Origin: an archaeon | Lineage (GTDB): Archaea > Thermoplasmatota > Thermoplasmata > Methanomassiliicoccales > Methanomethylophilaceae | Direction: 5' to 3' | DNA: 60,036 nt | Assembly (NCBI GenBank): GCA_024399215.1 | Contig: JAKSHT010000003.1 | Coordinates: 1-60,036 of the forward strand | In this document: positions 43,713 to 53,524 of the stretch, in pieces | How the letters are laid out: the number at the start of each line of letters is the position of its first letter | Numbering within the stretch: the first letter of the stretch is position 1 | The notes under the pieces: model-generated | What the model was told of the DNA's origin: nothing | Databases searched by the model: none | Seen by the model: only the letters and a program-made list of their open reading frames with translations | Program-made: the position numbers and the translations under genes

Positions 43713-44494
43713 TGTCAAGGACTAGGGGGTTCCCAGAAAGTGGTGAACTCGTAGTTTGCTCTGTCGTTAATGTTAAGAATTTCGGGGTTTTCGTTACTCT
43801 TGATGAATATGACGATAGGGAGGGCTTCATACATGTCAGAGATGTTGCCTCTGGTTGGGTAAAATATATCAGAGACTTCATTAGAGAAGGACAGAAGGTG
43901 GTCTGTAAGGTTCTAGGCGTGGATTCATCAAAGGGCCATATCGATCTCTCGTTGAAGTCTGTTAATGATCATCAGAGGAGAGGGAAGGTTCAACAATGGA
44001 AAAATAGTAAGAAGGCTGAAAAGCTCATTGAAATTGTTTCTGATCGGCTTTCAATTTCTGTTGATGAATCTTATGACATGTTTGGCATTGAACTCGCTGA
44101 GGCATACGGGACACTTTACGATGCTTTTGAATCTGTGGCGGCTAGTCCTGAAGAGTTTCGTAGAGAGTATACTGGTGATTGGGTAGAGAAGTTTGTAGAA
44201 GTAGCATCTGAGAATGTGACTATTCCGTTCGTGAGAATTGATGGTATTTTTGAGATGAAGTCGTTTAAGCCGTCGGGTGTGGATGATATAAGAAGGGCTC
44301 TAACGACAGGTATTGAGGCAGCTGGTGGCGAGGATGTGTCTATAACATCAGTCGGGTCTCCGAGGTATAGGATAGTTGTTACTGCTGATGATTATAAAAG
44401 AGCGGAAGATGTTATGAAGAAAGTTTCCACGGCTGTTATAGAGTCATTTTCCAAAGCTGGTGGGGAAGCAGCTTTAAAACGCGAAAGTAGGTGA
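43712..44494 (+). CDS. eif2a: Translation initiation factor 2 subunit alpha
   Basis: aIF2alpha is part of the trimer that brings Met-tRNA to the ribosome. The S1-type OB fold covers about residues 8-85: GELVVCSVVNVKNFGVFVTL, GFIHVRDVASGWV and GHIDLSLKSV. A helical domain follows, and the C-terminal alpha/beta domain (VTIPFVRIDGIFEMKS, VSITSVGSPRYRIVVTADD) that binds the gamma subunit ends the protein. At 260 residues the length is standard. The gamma subunit is encoded at 49263-50501. Confidence 0.95.
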   Translation: MSRTRGFPESGELVVCSVVNVKNFGVFVTLDEYDDREGFIHVRDVASGWVKYIRDFIREGQKVVCKVLGVDSSKGHIDLSLKSVNDHQRRGKVQQWKNSKKAEKLIEIVSDRLSISVDESYDMFGIELAEAYGTLYDAFESVAASPEEFRREYTGDWVEKFVEVASENVTIPFVRIDGIFEMKSFKPSGVDDIRRALTTGIEAAGGEDVSITSVGSPRYRIVVTADDYKRAEDVMKKVSTAVIESFSKAGGEAALKRESR

Positions 44495-44501
44495 TAATGG
44501 T

Positions 44502-44690
44502 TTGCCCCCCCTTATAAGGAAGTGTCCAAAGTGTGGACGTTATTCTACAGAGGTTGCTTGTGCCGGTTGCAAGACGCGTACTGTGTCAGCGCATCCTCCG
44601 AGATATTCTCCGGATGATAGGTACGGGAAGTATAGAAGAATCAGTATAGTTATGGAGTACGGAGAAAATGGGAAATGGAACGACGATTAA
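44502..44690 (+). CDS. nop10: Nop10, H/ACA RNP protein
   Basis: Nop10 is a core protein of the archaeal pseudouridylation guide RNP. The 62-residue product has the zinc ribbon IRKCPKCGRYSTEVACAGC and the conserved AHPPRYSPDDRYGKYRR segment. The only in-frame start is TTG 44502: GGTGAT at 44490-44495 is at good spacing (six bases), while the nearby ATG 44497 is in another frame and too close to the SD. A run of seven Cs lies between that ATG and the rest, so one indel would give an ATG start. It overlaps the next gene by 23 bases. Confidence 0.9.
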   Translation: MPPLIRKCPKCGRYSTEVACAGCKTRTVSAHPPRYSPDDRYGKYRRISIVMEYGENGKWNDD

Positions 44691-45426
44691 GTTTGATTTT
44701 ATGCCAAATTTGAGGAAGCCAATATTGGTTGAGGGCCTTCCTGGAGTTGGGAATGTTGGAAAAATTGCGGCCGATCACCTATGCGAGAAGCTTGGTGGTA
44801 AAAAGTTTGCCACTGTCTATTCAGAGAGCTTTCCACCTCAAGTTACATTGGATAAGGACGGGGTTGTTAGTTTAGCTTGTAATGAGCTTTACTATGTAGA
44901 AAATGTTAATGGAGAAGACCTCATATTTCTGAGGGGGGAATATCAGGGTTCTACGCCTGAAGGGCAATATCTCATATGTGAAGACATAATGAAAGACGTA
45001 TTCTTGAAGATGGACGTTTCATATATTTATACTCTAGGAGGATATGGTACTGGACAGATAGTTGAGACTCCTCGTGTTTTAGGTGCTGTGTCTGATATTT
45101 CGTTGAAGCAGGATCTCATTGAGAATGGTGTTGTTTTTTCATCTGGAGAGCCTGCAGGCGGTATAGTTGGGGCTTCGGCATTGTTTGTTGCGTTTGGTAA
45201 GATGTATAACATTCCAGCGGCATGTATTATGGGAGAAACATCGGGTTATTTCATCGATCACAAAAGCGCAATAGCAATTCTTGGCGTTCTTGAGTCTATA
45301 TTTGGAGTATCTACTGATAAAAAAGACCTGGAGGCTAAATCCCAACAAATCGATGAGTTAACTGCCAAAGTGAGAGAGATAGAGGGGGCTCAGAATGCAC
45401 CATCTGACCTTAGATACATAGGATAG
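44668..45426 (+). CDS. Proteasome assembly chaperone family 2 (PAC2) protein
   Basis: The 252-residue protein belongs to the PAC2/archaeal PbaB group, as shown by PILVEGLPGVGNVGKIAADH, DLIFLRGEYQGSTPEGQYLI, YTLGGYGTGQIVETPRVLGA and ASALFVAFGKMYNIPAACIM with GETSGYF. The C-terminal 40 residues form a coiled-coil tail (SQQIDELTAKVREIE). It probably helps assemble the proteasome, though other archaeal roles exist for the family. It follows nop10 with a 23-base overlap and ends with TAG. Confidence 0.87.
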   Translation: MGNGTTIKFDFMPNLRKPILVEGLPGVGNVGKIAADHLCEKLGGKKFATVYSESFPPQVTLDKDGVVSLACNELYYVENVNGEDLIFLRGEYQGSTPEGQYLICEDIMKDVFLKMDVSYIYTLGGYGTGQIVETPRVLGAVSDISLKQDLIENGVVFSSGEPAGGIVGASALFVAFGKMYNIPAACIMGETSGYFIDHKSAIAILGVLESIFGVSTDKKDLEAKSQQIDELTAKVREIEGAQNAPSDLRYIG

Positions 45427-45479
45427 TAATGTGTTCTTAGAAAATTAGCGATCTAAAGGTTTTCAGGTATAGCGCTAGG

Positions 45480-45490
45480 TTTAAATAAAG
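45480..45490 (+). promoter_or_regulatory. TATA box of tRNA-Tyr
   Basis: TTTAAATAAAG sits with its centre about 27 bases before the first tRNA base at 45511, the normal archaeal box A distance. Confidence 0.6.
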
Positions 45491-45510
45491 TACGTATATA
45501 GTCAGCCAGT

Positions 45511-45618
45511 CCTCACTTAGCTTAGTCTGGCTAGAGCGGCTGACTGTAGAGTGTTTCCGGCTTAACCGGTACGGCCGTTGATATCAGCAGATCCCCTGTT
45601 CAAATCAGGGAGTGGGGA
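45511..45618 (+). tRNA. tRNA-Tyr (GUA) with an anticodon-loop intron
   Basis: Acceptor CCTCACT pairs with AGTGGGG (C1-G72, as archaeal TyrRS needs), the D arm is GCTT...GAGC, the anticodon stem GCTGA pairs with TCAGC, and the T arm is CCCTG-TTCAAAT-CAGGG. The loop CTGTAG (anticodon GTA) is interrupted after position 37 by a 33-base intron at 45550-45582, the canonical archaeal site spliced by the tRNA endonuclease. CCA is encoded at 45619-45621. Confidence 0.93.
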
Positions 45619-45707
45619 CCATTGTCATTGCGCTTGTTGCTCGGGAGGATTGTGGTGAATGGGATAGGGCTGCCAGTTGTAGTGTGCTTTTAAAGGAGGC
45701 ACTATCA

Positions 45708-47331
45708 GTGGGGAAAGAATTGAGGATGGACATATTAGTGAGCGCGTAGATTCACAGTGTGTAGACGTAAGTGCGGAGGTAGCGGCCCAGCTCAAGAGGG
45801 TGGTCCCCTACGACCACAGGATATATAGGCTTTCAGGTTTCGAATCGATTAGCGGAATGCTGCTGCGTAGTAAGAGCATACTGTTATCTCTGTTACCACA
45901 AGTTGAACCTATTATAAGGGCGGGTGATGACTATTATATTTGTTTGTGCCTGTCAGCGATAGTTAAAGCAGCAGAGTACATGATTAACAAGGGAGAAGAG
46001 GGTTATAAAGAAATAGTTAAGCATGCACATATTGTGCTTAGTAGGTATGATAAAGATGCATTGATAAAATATATTGACTCAGACTTGTCTCGTGTGCTTC
46101 ATCCTAGATGTCCCACGCCCCGTTCCTCAGAAGAAATCATAAAGGAGAATATAACGAAAATTTCTGATGAGTCTGTTGAGTGGCTAATTGATAATTATCT
46201 CATGTATATGGTGGATAGACGCGTAGAAGAAAGAATACAATGCAAGGAATCATTAGTGGACGCGCTTTTGCTTAGAACGATGAAGTTTGATATCTATGAT
46301 GATGGATCGTTGGTAGGGTATTGTGATGTATTGTATGATATATACGAGAGGGCATGTAAAAGGCCTCTGTTTGAAGACTTCAAGAAAGATTTTATCGAAA
46401 AATGCAAGATAATGGCTGATAGAATTAATGAATTAGACTTCTACCAGCCTATACTTCGTTCAAATCTTCTAAGAGTAATGCGTCTTCTCAAGAAGATGAA
46501 TGCAGAAGAGACGAATTATGTTGAAAAAGTATTGAATAATAGAGAGAAGGAAATTGAGTACGTAAAGAAATACGGGGGGCAGACATTTTCTTTCGATTAT
46601 AACATGAGTAAGCAACTTCAGCATGAGTTAAAAAGGACAAGTCTTGAGAAGTTGTTGTTCGAGTTTACGAATGGATCAGAGTCGTTATCTGCGCCTGATG
46701 TTGACCCTAGGGTTCTTTTTCCATATAGCGCGAATTATGAAAATAAATATTTTACAAAGCGAAGGCGGACCGATATCACTATGAAGATTCAATGGTTCTC
46801 ATCATTTTATCACCCTATATGCGGTGATCCAGTATTTGTTGCGGAGTATTTATCCATAAAGGAGTCACAAGTATCGTACCTGCAGGAGAGGGGGTATTTG
46901 ACGACGAGTTTGCCAAGGAAGTGCTCTGTATGTATAATTTTGCGTCCCATTTATTACGTTGTAAAGGTAGTTTTCAGTGCATATATGGTGCATGCATGAA
47001 TATCCTAACCATGACTGAAAAATTGCTCCGAGTTATAGTTGATGGAGACAACTCGGAAAAACCATCAGATCTAAAATTACAAAAATTGTTTGAAGAAGCT
47101 GGGAAGGTGTTGGGAGGGAATTTGTTGAAAAACCTTTCCTTTTTTGTATCACACATGGATAATAGTGAAAATAGATGTAAATTTGGATGTGATTATCGCA
47201 ACAAACTTGCTCACTGGACTGATATCCATATAGATAATGTTAATAACGTTTTGGTAGGCGAGTTACTTTTTGTATTCGAATCGGTGTTTAATTCTGTGTT
47301 GTTGAAGTACGAATATCCTGTGAGGGTATAG
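45708..47331 (+). pseudogene. Frameshifted HEPN-motif protein (DUF4209-like), split in two frames
   Basis: Two overlapping reading frames make one gene. The first, readable from GTG 45800, codes helical sequence through YLQERG at 46889-46894. There the frame must move by -1 (within GGGGG, 46890-46894) to give VFDDEFAKEVLCMYNF, which continues to 47331. The tail holds KFGCDYRNKLAHW, an RNxxxH HEPN-type motif like that of DUF4209, as I remember it. Upstream codons (GERIEDGHISERVDS) also look coding: a GTG at 45708 with GGAGG eight bases before would join them if the G4 run 45710-45713 had one more G. Both shifts are one missing G, so sequencing error or real inactivation are equally possible. 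Confidence 0.7.
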
Positions 47332-47624
47332 AATTAGTGACAGTCTATGCTGCTAGAATGTAGGTGTTTAATGATGACAGGGATCATGAAAGAGGAGGAT
47401 TTCAAATAATCTAGGTAGCTTGTGGATGGCTAATGATTATGGGCTACATTAGGTGTTCATTGCTTGAGTGTGAGGATATGCCATGCTTCACTAGTGTGTT
47501 GAATTTTGTTTGAAATAGCCTGTGACGTTAGAAGACGATTAGGATGGCCAAAGAGAAATAAAGATGGCGAGTGTGATGTCTTGCAAACGTTTCCGAGAAA
47601 TGTCAGCGTGTATGAAGAAAGTAG

Positions 47625-47698
47625 CGGGCCTGAAGGGATTCGAACCCTTGGCACCTCGATTAAGAGTCGAGTGCTCCACCTAGCTGAGCTACAGGCCC
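47625..47698 (-). tRNA. tRNA-Lys (CUU)
   Basis: Minus-strand cloverleaf: acceptor GGGCCTG with CAGGCCC, D arm GCTC...GAGC, anticodon stem CTCGA with TCGAG around loop CTCTTAA (anticodon CTT), T arm AAGGG-TTCGAAT-CCCTT, discriminator G. CCA is not encoded (CTA follows). No intron. Confidence 0.95.
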
Positions 47699-47717
47699 AC
47701 ATTTGCGCCCCATTATG

Positions 47718-47731
47718 TTATATAATATAAA
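47718..47731 (-). promoter_or_regulatory. TATA box of tRNA-Lys
   Basis: On the minus strand GTTTATATTATATAAC lies about 25 bases before the tRNA 5' end at 47698. Confidence 0.6.
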
Positions 47732-47983
47732 CGTTGCCGATAAAAGTGGATACCCTGATGTGTTGCATTATCGAGTATGAGTGTGCGTTTATTGCCCTTT
47801 AATAATTTTCTCAAACTTGCAAAAATTTAACTTTAAAATTGGATTTGTCTTTTATAAGAAATGCATAGGATTTATGACGATGTTGCAAAATTAAAATAAG
47901 GTGGTTTTTATTAATAATGTAAATTGTATATGTCTGAGCAGAGAAGTTCAAGAATAACACGGGGTTTCTTGGAGGGTGTTTAG

Positions 47984-48802
47984 ATGGATAAACATATTAT
48001 CGAAATGTTGGGAAGATCTAAGGTAACAATAGAAAATGGCAGGATTGTTGACGTTACTGACCCTATTGTGAAATACTGCCCTCTTTTTAAAAAGTATCAT
48101 AATATTGATGAAATTAACCGAGGCATAGTAAAGGAAAACTGTGAATTTAGAATGAGAAAATTTGGGATGTGTTCTGAAAATCGTAGTGTTAGGATGAAAA
48201 ATTTTTTGAGTTTCGGAATATCAGAGATGTTAAGTTCAGCTCTAAAAATGCGCATTATTGATGCAGTTGTTATTGCGGCTGATGGTTGTGGAACGGCTGT
48301 TATTGAGGATCCAGAGATAGTCCAGGGAATGGGAGGAAGAATATCTGGTATTATAGAAACGTCTCCTATTGCAAAAGTGATAAATGAGATTGGGTCTGAG
48401 AGAGTTCTTGATGCAAAAAATGTGACGATTGATCAGTTTGAGGGAGTTAAAAAAGCATTTTCGATGTGTTATGATGCAGTTGCAGTTACTATTACATCAG
48501 TAAAAGATGCGGAAAGGATTAGAGAATGCTTCGGAAAGGATGTTATAATTATTGCAGTACATACGACGGGTGCGTCAATGGAAGAGGCAAAGCGGATATT
48601 CGAATTTTGTGATATAATAACGTCCTGTGCGTCTAGATGGATTAGGGAATTTGCAAAAGAGCGCGCGATCCTTCAGGTAGGCACTAAGGTTCCTGTTTAC
48701 GCTTCGACTAGCAACGGTGCAAAGTTAATTAAAGTAAAATTAGATGAGCTAGGTAGAGAACCTGATAGTGTGCTTGAAGATGGACCAAGACCGCTGGTCT
48801 GA
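47984..48802 (+). CDS. Methanogenesis marker protein 8
   Basis: This 272-residue protein matches the methanogen-specific marker 8 family (DUF2099). The family segments I recognise are VDVTDPIVKYCPLF near residue 20, VVIAADGCGTAVIEDPEIV, QGMGGRISGIIETSP, and the C-terminal VPVYASTSNGAKLIK with TSCASRWIREFA. The gene is restricted to methanogens and relatives and has no known biochemical role. Its presence with the F430 operon supports a methanogen. The gene follows a 280-base gap after tRNA-Lys with an AGGGTG ribosome-binding motif (GGAGGGTG) before the ATG. Confidence 0.88.
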   Translation: MDKHIIEMLGRSKVTIENGRIVDVTDPIVKYCPLFKKYHNIDEINRGIVKENCEFRMRKFGMCSENRSVRMKNFLSFGISEMLSSALKMRIIDAVVIAADGCGTAVIEDPEIVQGMGGRISGIIETSPIAKVINEIGSERVLDAKNVTIDQFEGVKKAFSMCYDAVAVTITSVKDAERIRECFGKDVIIIAVHTTGASMEEAKRIFEFCDIITSCASRWIREFAKERAILQVGTKVPVYASTSNGAKLIKVKLDELGREPDSVLEDGPRPLV

Positions 48803-48888
48803 GTTATTCAACAAGGGGATTATACTCCAATAATTAAAAAAATTTGTTGGTTCGGTTTTTTGATGGGACGTATGTTGAGAGAGGTTTG

Positions 48889-49260
48889 CTATTCTTGTAT
48901 TCTCCAACCTTCCTCAACTACTAAATGTGTGCTAGATCTCAGATATATTAGACTTAAACCAAGTTTTCTGAGTCTTTTTTTAAGGATTTTGTCATTTGTT
49001 AAGACGTATCCTTTTGTCTTTAATGCTAATTCAATGACCGAATCATCACCTGTAGCCTTTGTTGAGACGATTTTATAGTTCCTGGATAGACGTAAGGCGG
49101 CTGGTGCATACTTGCTGTTGAGATTTTTTATTTCTCCTATTAAGGGACGGGGAATAACGAAAATCGCATCCCCTAAGAGATTTAAAACGGACAGGTCAAG
49201 GTTAAACCCCATCTCAAAGGGCATAAGCAAAGCATTCGTGTCTAGGACGACAGTCTGCAT
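48889..49260 (-). CDS. PIN-domain ribonuclease-like protein (Fcf1/Utp24-like)
   Basis: The 123-residue PIN domain starts TVVLDTNALLMPFE with the first acidic residue, then VIPRPLIGEIKNLN with a Glu, TGDDSVIELALKTKGYVLTN with paired Asp, and DKILKKRLRKLGL with the last acidic part. The archaeal aIF2gamma-PIN pairing resembles the eukaryotic rRNA-processing Fcf1 family. ATG 49260 follows the aIF2gamma stop by two bases, and an upstream in-frame reading is rejected because it overlaps that gene. Ribosomal RNA processing is the probable role. Confidence 0.85.
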   Translation of the reverse strand: MQTVVLDTNALLMPFEMGFNLDLSVLNLLGDAIFVIPRPLIGEIKNLNSKYAPAALRLSRNYKIVSTKATGDDSVIELALKTKGYVLTNDKILKKRLRKLGLSLIYLRSSTHLVVEEGWRIQE

Positions 49261-49262
49261 AA

Positions 49263-50501
49263 CTACAACTCGACTACACCGTATCCTATTAGTCTCCACT
49301 TATTGGAAATCCTTCTTGAGATGGCAACTCTCTGACCATTAGTTATACAAACTGGAATCTTTAGCACGACTTGAATTAATCCCACTTTTCCACTTTTAAC
49401 TATGCCAACTGTTGTAGCTGTACCAATAGAAAGCATCAAAGGCTCATTGCTTTTGATTTCATCAACTTTGATATCTGCGGTTGATCCGACAACACGGTCC
49501 AACAGGACTGTTTTCATACTAAAGTCGTGTACAACTGGTGGAAGTTTACCTGGGAGCCCAGCCATTCTGCCAGTAAGACCATCAGATTTGGTTACAGCAG
49601 GATCTAATTTTGTACCGATGGATATTAGCCCTCCGGGGTTAACAGATTCAACGCTTCTACCGCCGGAGAAGAGAGATGTTATGGTAGTGGTAATTCTTTG
49701 CCATGACGACTTACCGCAGGATTCCACCTTAATTCCGGGAGCTATTTCTATCTCGTCACCAATCTTGAATGTTCCCTGAATAAGGGATCCTCCTAAAACT
49801 CCTCCTTTCAAGTCATTAGGTTCTGTCCCTGGCGAGTTAATATCAAATGAACGAGCAATATGCATTAGTGGGGCTGAATTCATATCTCTATCAACTTTTG
49901 AGATAATGTGATCTTCGATTGCTTTGATAAGTATATCGATATTGGCTCCATTATTTGCGGATACAGGTATAATAGGGGCATTTTCTGCAATAGTGCCCTT
50001 GACAAAATCTTTTATCTGCTTGAAATTCTTTATGGCCTCTTCCTTGGTAACAATGTCAATTTTGTTTTGAACAATGATAATTTTTTCAATCCCAATGATG
50101 GATAATGCCACAAGATGTTCTTTTGTTTGAGGTTGTGGACATTTTTCATTTGCCGCAATGAGGAGAATGGCTCCGTCCATAAGTGTTGCTCCAGATAGCA
50201 TAGTTGCCATCAGAGTTTCATGACCGGGAGCATCAACAAAAGAAACTGCTTGCATGAATTCCGTGTCGGCATTACAGTTCGGACATTTAGGCTGGGTCCC
50301 ATAAGCTAGTGAGCCACTGCAATTAGGGCATTTATAGAAGGCAACATCCGCGTATCCTAGTCTTATGGATATTCCTCTCTTCACTTCTTCGGAGTGTCTA
50401 TCAGTCCACTCCCCGGAAAGCGCCTTAGTAAGTGTCGTTTTTCCATGATCGACGTGACCAATCATCCCGATGTTAATCTCGGGCTGTCTTTGGACTTTCA
50501 T
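49263..50501 (-). CDS. eif2g: Translation initiation factor 2 subunit gamma
   Basis: This GTPase is the core of aIF2. Motifs are [16 protein letters not shown] (P-loop) near residue 15, the zinc-type [19 protein letters not shown] knuckle, [15 protein letters not shown] (DxxG), [11 protein letters not shown] (NKxD) and SANNGANID (SAx). Domains II and III follow to residue 412, which is the standard length. It overlaps S6e by four bases (ATGA) and precedes the PIN gene by two, as in many euryarchaea. Confidence 0.96.
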   Translation of the reverse strand: MKVQRQPEINIGMIGHVDHGKTTLTKALSGEWTDRHSEEVKRGISIRLGYADVAFYKCPNCSGSLAYGTQPKCPNCNADTEFMQAVSFVDAPGHETLMATMLSGATLMDGAILLIAANEKCPQPQTKEHLVALSIIGIEKIIIVQNKIDIVTKEEAIKNFKQIKDFVKGTIAENAPIIPVSANNGANIDILIKAIEDHIISKVDRDMNSAPLMHIARSFDINSPGTEPNDLKGGVLGGSLIQGTFKIGDEIEIAPGIKVESCGKSSWQRITTTITSLFSGGRSVESVNPGGLISIGTKLDPAVTKSDGLTGRMAGLPGKLPPVVHDFSMKTVLLDRVVGSTADIKVDEIKSNEPLMLSIGTATTVGIVKSGKVGLIQVVLKIPVCITNGQRVAISRRISNKWRLIGYGVVEL

Positions 50502-50896
50502 TGGTTCCCCGCAGGAGTTGTTGTAAGTAATTCTTCAATCGACTTAGGCCCATATTCTGTAACTGCCATGTTGATCTGAGTGATTGCTTGCGAAATTGTG
50601 GATCCGCGAACTGCCACTCTTTTCCTTTCCCCAGGATACTTCTCGTGGAATGAGAGTCCATCGGACATTAGTAATGCTCTCTTTCTGTTTCCGGGCATAT
50701 CCCCTCTCATAGGGACACCGGTACTATCTGATCCACCTGTAATCTTAAGCTTATATCCAGGGAGATTGACGAATATTCCGTCTATAATCTCTCCAATATT
50801 CCTTCCAATCAGCGAATTCGCGTGGTGACCTGACACGGCGACGTTGTATGACTTGCCTGTCTTCACATCATTAACTACGGCTTTGAACTCTACCAT
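50498..50896 (-). CDS. rps6e: Ribosomal protein S6e
   Basis: This is an archaeal small-subunit protein of 132 residues: [17 protein letters not shown] at the start, [20 protein letters not shown], the signature [17 protein letters not shown], and the basic [20 protein letters not shown] followed by [15 protein letters not shown]. It is the first gene of the S6e-aIF2gamma-PIN transcript; TATA-like CTTTTATAA on the minus strand lies about 40 bases upstream. Confidence 0.96.
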   Translation of the reverse strand: MVEFKAVVNDVKTGKSYNVAVSGHHANSLIGRNIGEIIDGIFVNLPGYKLKITGGSDSTGVPMRGDMPGNRKRALLMSDGLSFHEKYPGERKRVAVRGSTISQAITQINMAVTEYGPKSIEELLTTTPAGNQ

Positions 50897-51158
50897 TTGA
50901 ACGCCTGTGGGGCTGCCTATTAAACATATGATTATAAAAGTATCGCGAAAATTTGAAACCAGACACTATAAATATGTTTGATTTGGACTGGTGCTATTTT
51001 GGTATAGTGCTACTTATAAGCCTTCCGAAAAACTGCGGAAGTATGACGTTAATAGATGCAGTTTGAATGTTGGAAGAATAAACATATGGTGTAGTTAGTG
51101 AGGTGAGACTTTTCTTATGAATTTTGGTGGAATATGCCAGACGGAATTGATATGGAAG

Positions 51159-52904
51159 TTACATTCCCCAGAATCTGTCTTGCTTTCTTTTAATGTCAAG
51201 GTACTCTTGAAGACATAGCTTTTCGTCTTCACTAAGCTCTGTTTCTTGAATTTTTTTGATGTTGGATTCTAGGAGCTCTACGTATATTGTATCTTCAACA
51301 TCGATTTGTCTTCCGACGGTGACGCCATCGATGGCCACAGCGACTTCGTCTCCTTGAGACGCACTTTTCAAAATTTCTTCGCCATCACGTATACTCCGAA
51401 TCTTTCCCGCATCTGAACCGTCAGACTTAATAAGCCCTAAATTTGCTCTTATCTTTCCTGATATAATTCTAATTCCGACGATAGCGGGCTTTGCCATGTG
51501 GAATACGCAATTCGGGAGAATTGTAAACTTTGCAGGAAACGCCATTTCCATTCTCTGGTCTGCATCTTTAGTTCTTTTAATGTCTTTCATCCATTCTTGA
51601 TATTCTTCGATAAGACGGTAGATAATTTGATTTGAAAACATTTTAACGCCAGTACTAGCAGCTTCCATTTCAGCTTCTTTTGATATATCTATATTAAACG
51701 CCAAGAGGACTCTATTCATAGGATCTGTAAAAGCGGCAGTTTCTACGATATCTCTACGCGATATTTCCCCAACGCTATATTTTTTAATGGGTATGTGTGC
51801 TGCCTTTGCCTCATATGCTAAAGCCTCTAAGGACCCTATTGCATCGGCTTTGATTGTAATACCTTGATCTTGCACTTCGATTTTGATTGATGATTCCTCT
51901 GTCATTTCTTCAATTATGGAGTCTTCTTCATTCCTTATAACCCGAACAGGAGCACCTGCAATGACTCCTTCCATATTTTGACATGATAACTTTACGCTTG
52001 CAGCAGCATGAAGCTCTTTCACTGAATCAAATTTGTCTTTTGTATCTCTCTGAGTGAGTAGTTTTGGCTTGAGAATCGCTTTTATTTTCGTTATAATTGG
52101 AGAATTTTTTGTTCCTAACGCTACTGTATCACCCCTTTTCATAATACCGTCATAGAGAATTACATCCAGTGTTTTCCCAAGACCTTTTTCTTCTTTTATC
52201 TCTAAAATAGTGCCTTTTCCTGGGCCCTCATCCTTTTTTAGCTGTGATTCGAGAAAACGCTGTGCTAGGCCTATTAACACTAGTAGTAAATCGGGAATGC
52301 CAATGCCTTCTTTTGCAGAAATGGGAACTAATGCAACGGCTTTAGTGAAGTCATCAATTCGATCATATCTATCTGCAGAGATACCATGTACTGCAAGATC
52401 TCCGATTATTGAATATAACTTCTCGTTAAATGCAGTTATTGTGTGCTCTCGTTGTGTCTTTTCAGAGAGTGCAAAAGGTTTATTCGTTTCAGAAATCCAT
52501 CCTTGAATAGTGTCAATTTTGTTTAATGCAATGACATACGGTGTCTTGTACTGTTTGAGTATTTTTATGGACTCTATGGTTTGAGGCATAATACCTTCCC
52601 TGATATCGATTACTAAGACAGCTATATCTGCCAGGGATCCCCCTCTTGCTCTAAGAGTAATGAATGAATGATGGCCTGGTGTATCTATGAACAATAATCC
52701 TGGAACACTAAACCTTTTTTTTCCTATGAGTGGCCCACACATTTTGTAGATATACTCTATTGGTACCTCGGTGGCACCGATATGTTGTGTTATAGCTCCG
52801 GCTTCCGTTAATTGAATAGATGTTCCCCTGATTGCATCTAAAAGTTTTGTTTTTCCGTGATCAACGTGACCTAATACACTCACAACGGGTTGCCTAATCG
52901 CCAT
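51159..52904 (-). CDS. infB: Translation initiation factor 5B (IF2 homologue)
   Basis: aIF5B is the GTPase that joins the ribosomal subunits. It has [51 protein letters not shown], and SAKEGIGIPDLL, followed by the EF-Tu-like domain 2, a third domain, and the C-terminal domain ending in the LCLQEYLDIKRK helix. At about 580 residues it is the usual archaeal length. ATG 52904 is chosen because GGTGG lies five bases upstream, while GTG 52913 falls in that motif. A TATA-like AATTTAAGTG lies further upstream. Confidence 0.95.
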   Translation of the reverse strand: MAIRQPVVSVLGHVDHGKTKLLDAIRGTSIQLTEAGAITQHIGATEVPIEYIYKMCGPLIGKKRFSVPGLLFIDTPGHHSFITLRARGGSLADIAVLVIDIREGIMPQTIESIKILKQYKTPYVIALNKIDTIQGWISETNKPFALSEKTQREHTITAFNEKLYSIIGDLAVHGISADRYDRIDDFTKAVALVPISAKEGIGIPDLLLVLIGLAQRFLESQLKKDEGPGKGTILEIKEEKGLGKTLDVILYDGIMKRGDTVALGTKNSPIITKIKAILKPKLLTQRDTKDKFDSVKELHAAASVKLSCQNMEGVIAGAPVRVIRNEEDSIIEEMTEESSIKIEVQDQGITIKADAIGSLEALAYEAKAAHIPIKKYSVGEISRRDIVETAAFTDPMNRVLLAFNIDISKEAEMEAASTGVKMFSNQIIYRLIEEYQEWMKDIKRTKDADQRMEMAFPAKFTILPNCVFHMAKPAIVGIRIISGKIRANLGLIKSDGSDAGKIRSIRDGEEILKSASQGDEVAVAIDGVTVGRQIDVEDTIYVELLESNIKKIQETELSEDEKLCLQEYLDIKRKQDRFWGM

Positions 52905-53064
52905 AAATTCCACCCACCGAATATTGTTTATTTGTGCTATTTGTGAATAAAGTGTTTCTTACTTAGGGATATCCGGGCCGGAGAATAAAACACTTAAATT
53001 TTATTCATCCAGCTCGGGTTGTTGTAAATTCAATTTGGACTCCGAGTTATAGACAAAATCCCGT

Positions 53065-53520
53065 TTATTCGTAGATCCACTTATCGATTGATCTGTCGTA
53101 CACGTTTATTTCTTCGGGTTTGAAAAATATGGATATTTCTCTCTTTGCCGATTCGATGCTATCGGAACCATGAACGATGTTTACACCCGTCACCATTCCA
53201 AAATCTCCACGAATCGTCCCGGGTTCTGACTCCTGTGGATTGGTTTTTCCTATAAGATTTCTGCAGACCTGGACGGCATTGTCGCCTTCCCAAATCATTG
53301 CGAGAACCGGGCCCGACGTGATGTAGGATATGAGAGACGAAAAAAACTTTTTGTTCTTATGTTCTGAATAGTGCACCTCTGCTATTGGCCTTGGAATTGT
53401 CATAAGCTTCATTGCAACAAGTTTTAATCCCTTTTTCTCAAACCTTGATACTATCTCTCCACACACACACCTTTGGACACCATCAGGCTTGATCATGACG
53501 TACGTCTGTTCCGTAGCCAT
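53065..53520 (-). CDS. ndk: Nucleoside diphosphate kinase
   Basis: Ndk exchanges phosphate among nucleoside triphosphates and diphosphates. The 151-residue product begins [23 protein letters not shown] and contains the active-site [17 protein letters not shown] with the phosphorylated His, plus PGTIRGDFG and the nucleotide-contacting region [14 protein letters not shown]. The end [12 protein letters not shown] is typical of the archaeal type. ATG 53520 gives the normal length; the upstream in-frame reading overlaps L24e. Four bases separate it from L24e. Confidence 0.95.
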   Translation of the reverse strand: MATEQTYVMIKPDGVQRCVCGEIVSRFEKKGLKLVAMKLMTIPRPIAEVHYSEHKNKKFFSSLISYITSGPVLAMIWEGDNAVQVCRNLIGKTNPQESEPGTIRGDFGMVTGVNIVHGSDSIESAKREISIFFKPEEINVYDRSIDKWIYE

Positions 53521-53524
53521 TGTC

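Noticed and set aside
45680-45682. In-frame TAG upstream of the HEPN-motif gene, considered as pyrrolysine readthrough
   Set aside because: TAG ends several ordinary genes here (rpe, cfbB, PAC2, alaX), so it is a normal stop. A start codon and SD lie just downstream of this TAG.
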